Shown piece after piece: positions 5,117 to 5,517 of a stretch of DNA of 5,517 nucleotides. The notes beneath the pieces are model-generated. The model saw only the letters and a program-made list of their open reading frames with translations, had not been told where the DNA came from and did no database searches. The position numbers and the translations under genes are program-made. The stretch covers positions 1 through 5,517 of the forward strand of contig DASROJ010000198.1 in assembly GCA_035646975.1 (NCBI GenBank). Reading direction: 5' to 3'. Source of the DNA: DASROJ01 sp035646975. GTDB lineage: Bacteria; Acidobacteriota; Polarisedimenticolia; JACPZX01; DASXTC01. Every line of letters starts with the position of its first letter. Within the stretch, counting starts at the first letter, position 1.

Positions 5117-5517
5117 CTGAGCCGCACCCTCTCGAAGCCCTTCCTTCCAGCAATCCTCATCCTGTTCGCGGCCCTTCTGCCACCGCACGTGCACACGTAT
5201 GCATGGGGGATCACGGTCGCCCTTGCCGCGTTGATGGGGGTGCTCGCGTCGCCTTCGATCCGGATGACGCCTGCGGGCAGGTGGCTGGCAGGCCTCGTGG
5301 TCTGCATCGTTGCCGTCAATTTCACGATGTCGCTGCAGCAGCTTCAATCCGCCAGGACGCTGGCGATGTGGGGCGCGTACGTCTTCGCTTTCATCTACTG
5401 CGCGGGGCTGAAGACCGGCGAGGGTGACGCGTCGACCAGCTCGTGGGACGAGCGCGTCCTGCCGGGCGCCGTGGCGCTGGCCGGCACCCTGCTCGCCGTG
5501 CATGGCCTGTACCAGAG
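5117..5517 (+). CDS. O-antigen ligase/polymerase-like membrane protein, N-terminal part (3' end outside window)
   Basis: The frame is open from the stop at 5072-5074 to the window end. No ATG, GTG or TTG precedes the first hydrophobic helix. The first GTG (5189) and ATG (5234) lie after it and have no ribosome binding site. The CTG at 5117, behind GGGGA at 5107-5111, gives a natural N-terminus (M/LSRTLSKPFLPAI), so it is used here as the provisional start. The 133 visible residues contain five hydrophobic segments at about 9-22, 29-44, 56-71, 82-98 and 115-131. Polar links are short, apart from a loop rich in Ser and acidic residues at 99-113. The pattern and the final HGLYQ recall the N-terminal half of Wzy/WaaL-type proteins, which include pilin O-oligosaccharyltransferases such as PglL and TfpO. 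The catalytic C-terminal half is not visible, so the family call is tentative. Confidence 0.7.
   Translation, partial: MSRTLSKPFLPAILILFAALLPPHVHTYAWGITVALAALMGVLASPSIRMTPAGRWLAGLVVCIVAVNFTMSLQQLQSARTLAMWGAYVFAFIYCAGLKTGEGDASTSSWDERVLPGAVALAGTLLAVHGLYQ

Noticed and set aside
5057..5125. Stop-codon read-through joining the third pilin to the ligase-like protein (same frame)
   Set aside because: The pilin ends at a normal length with a normal C-terminus. The joined stretch between stop and first helix looks non-coding, so sharing the frame is more likely chance.
4748..5503. Long open frame on the - strand (251 codons)
   Set aside because: It is antisense to the third pilin and the ligase-like gene, with Arg/Gly/His-rich composition and no family features.

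Overview
The window is GC-rich, gene-dense bacterial DNA. All genes found lie on the + strand. There are six protein-coding genes, with both end genes cut by the window edges, and there is no RNA gene, transposon or CRISPR array. The pilins resemble the GspG-like major pilins I associate with Acidobacteriota and some delta-proteobacterial lineages. They share the invariant MAD-R-IGTAVE-Y stretch, the PTKDGWG motif and the D-DII ending. This phylum guess comes from memory of the family and is only moderately secure.

Layout. (1) Positions 3-1319 hold the C-terminal half of a large YfhO-type multi-pass membrane protein. (2) Positions 1316-3100 hold a 594-residue polytopic membrane protein with GT-C glycosyltransferase-like topology; its GTG start overlaps the previous stop. 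(3) Positions 3150-3626 and 4040-4516 hold two tandem paralogous prepilins of equal length, about 76% identical by hand count. (4) Positions 4637-5074 hold a third, more divergent prepilin. (5) From about 5117 to the window end is the N-terminal part of a membrane protein that looks like an O-antigen ligase/polymerase.

Regulation. The 413-base gap before the second pilin carries a very good sigma-54 (-24/-12) promoter at 3992-4007. Upstream of it, in an AT-rich patch, is an IHF-like site, and further upstream is a dyad that could be an activator site. The first pilin has no such promoter and probably relies on read-through from the membrane-protein genes or a weak local promoter. A strong intrinsic terminator follows the second pilin, so the third pilin and the membrane protein after it are probably made at a lower level.

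How the genes may work together. Class III-type prepilin leaders (short, basic, cut before Phe) mean a prepilin peptidase and a type IV pilus or type II secretion machine must be encoded elsewhere. The pilins are flanked by glycoconjugate-type membrane proteins: YfhO-like and GT-C-like upstream, O-antigen-ligase-like downstream. The two close paralogues carry a Ser-rich surface stretch that the third lacks. My working hypothesis is a pilin-plus-glycosylation locus. The start of the last gene is irregular: no ATG, GTG or TTG lies in frame ahead of its first membrane helix, and a GC-only hairpin covers the junction.
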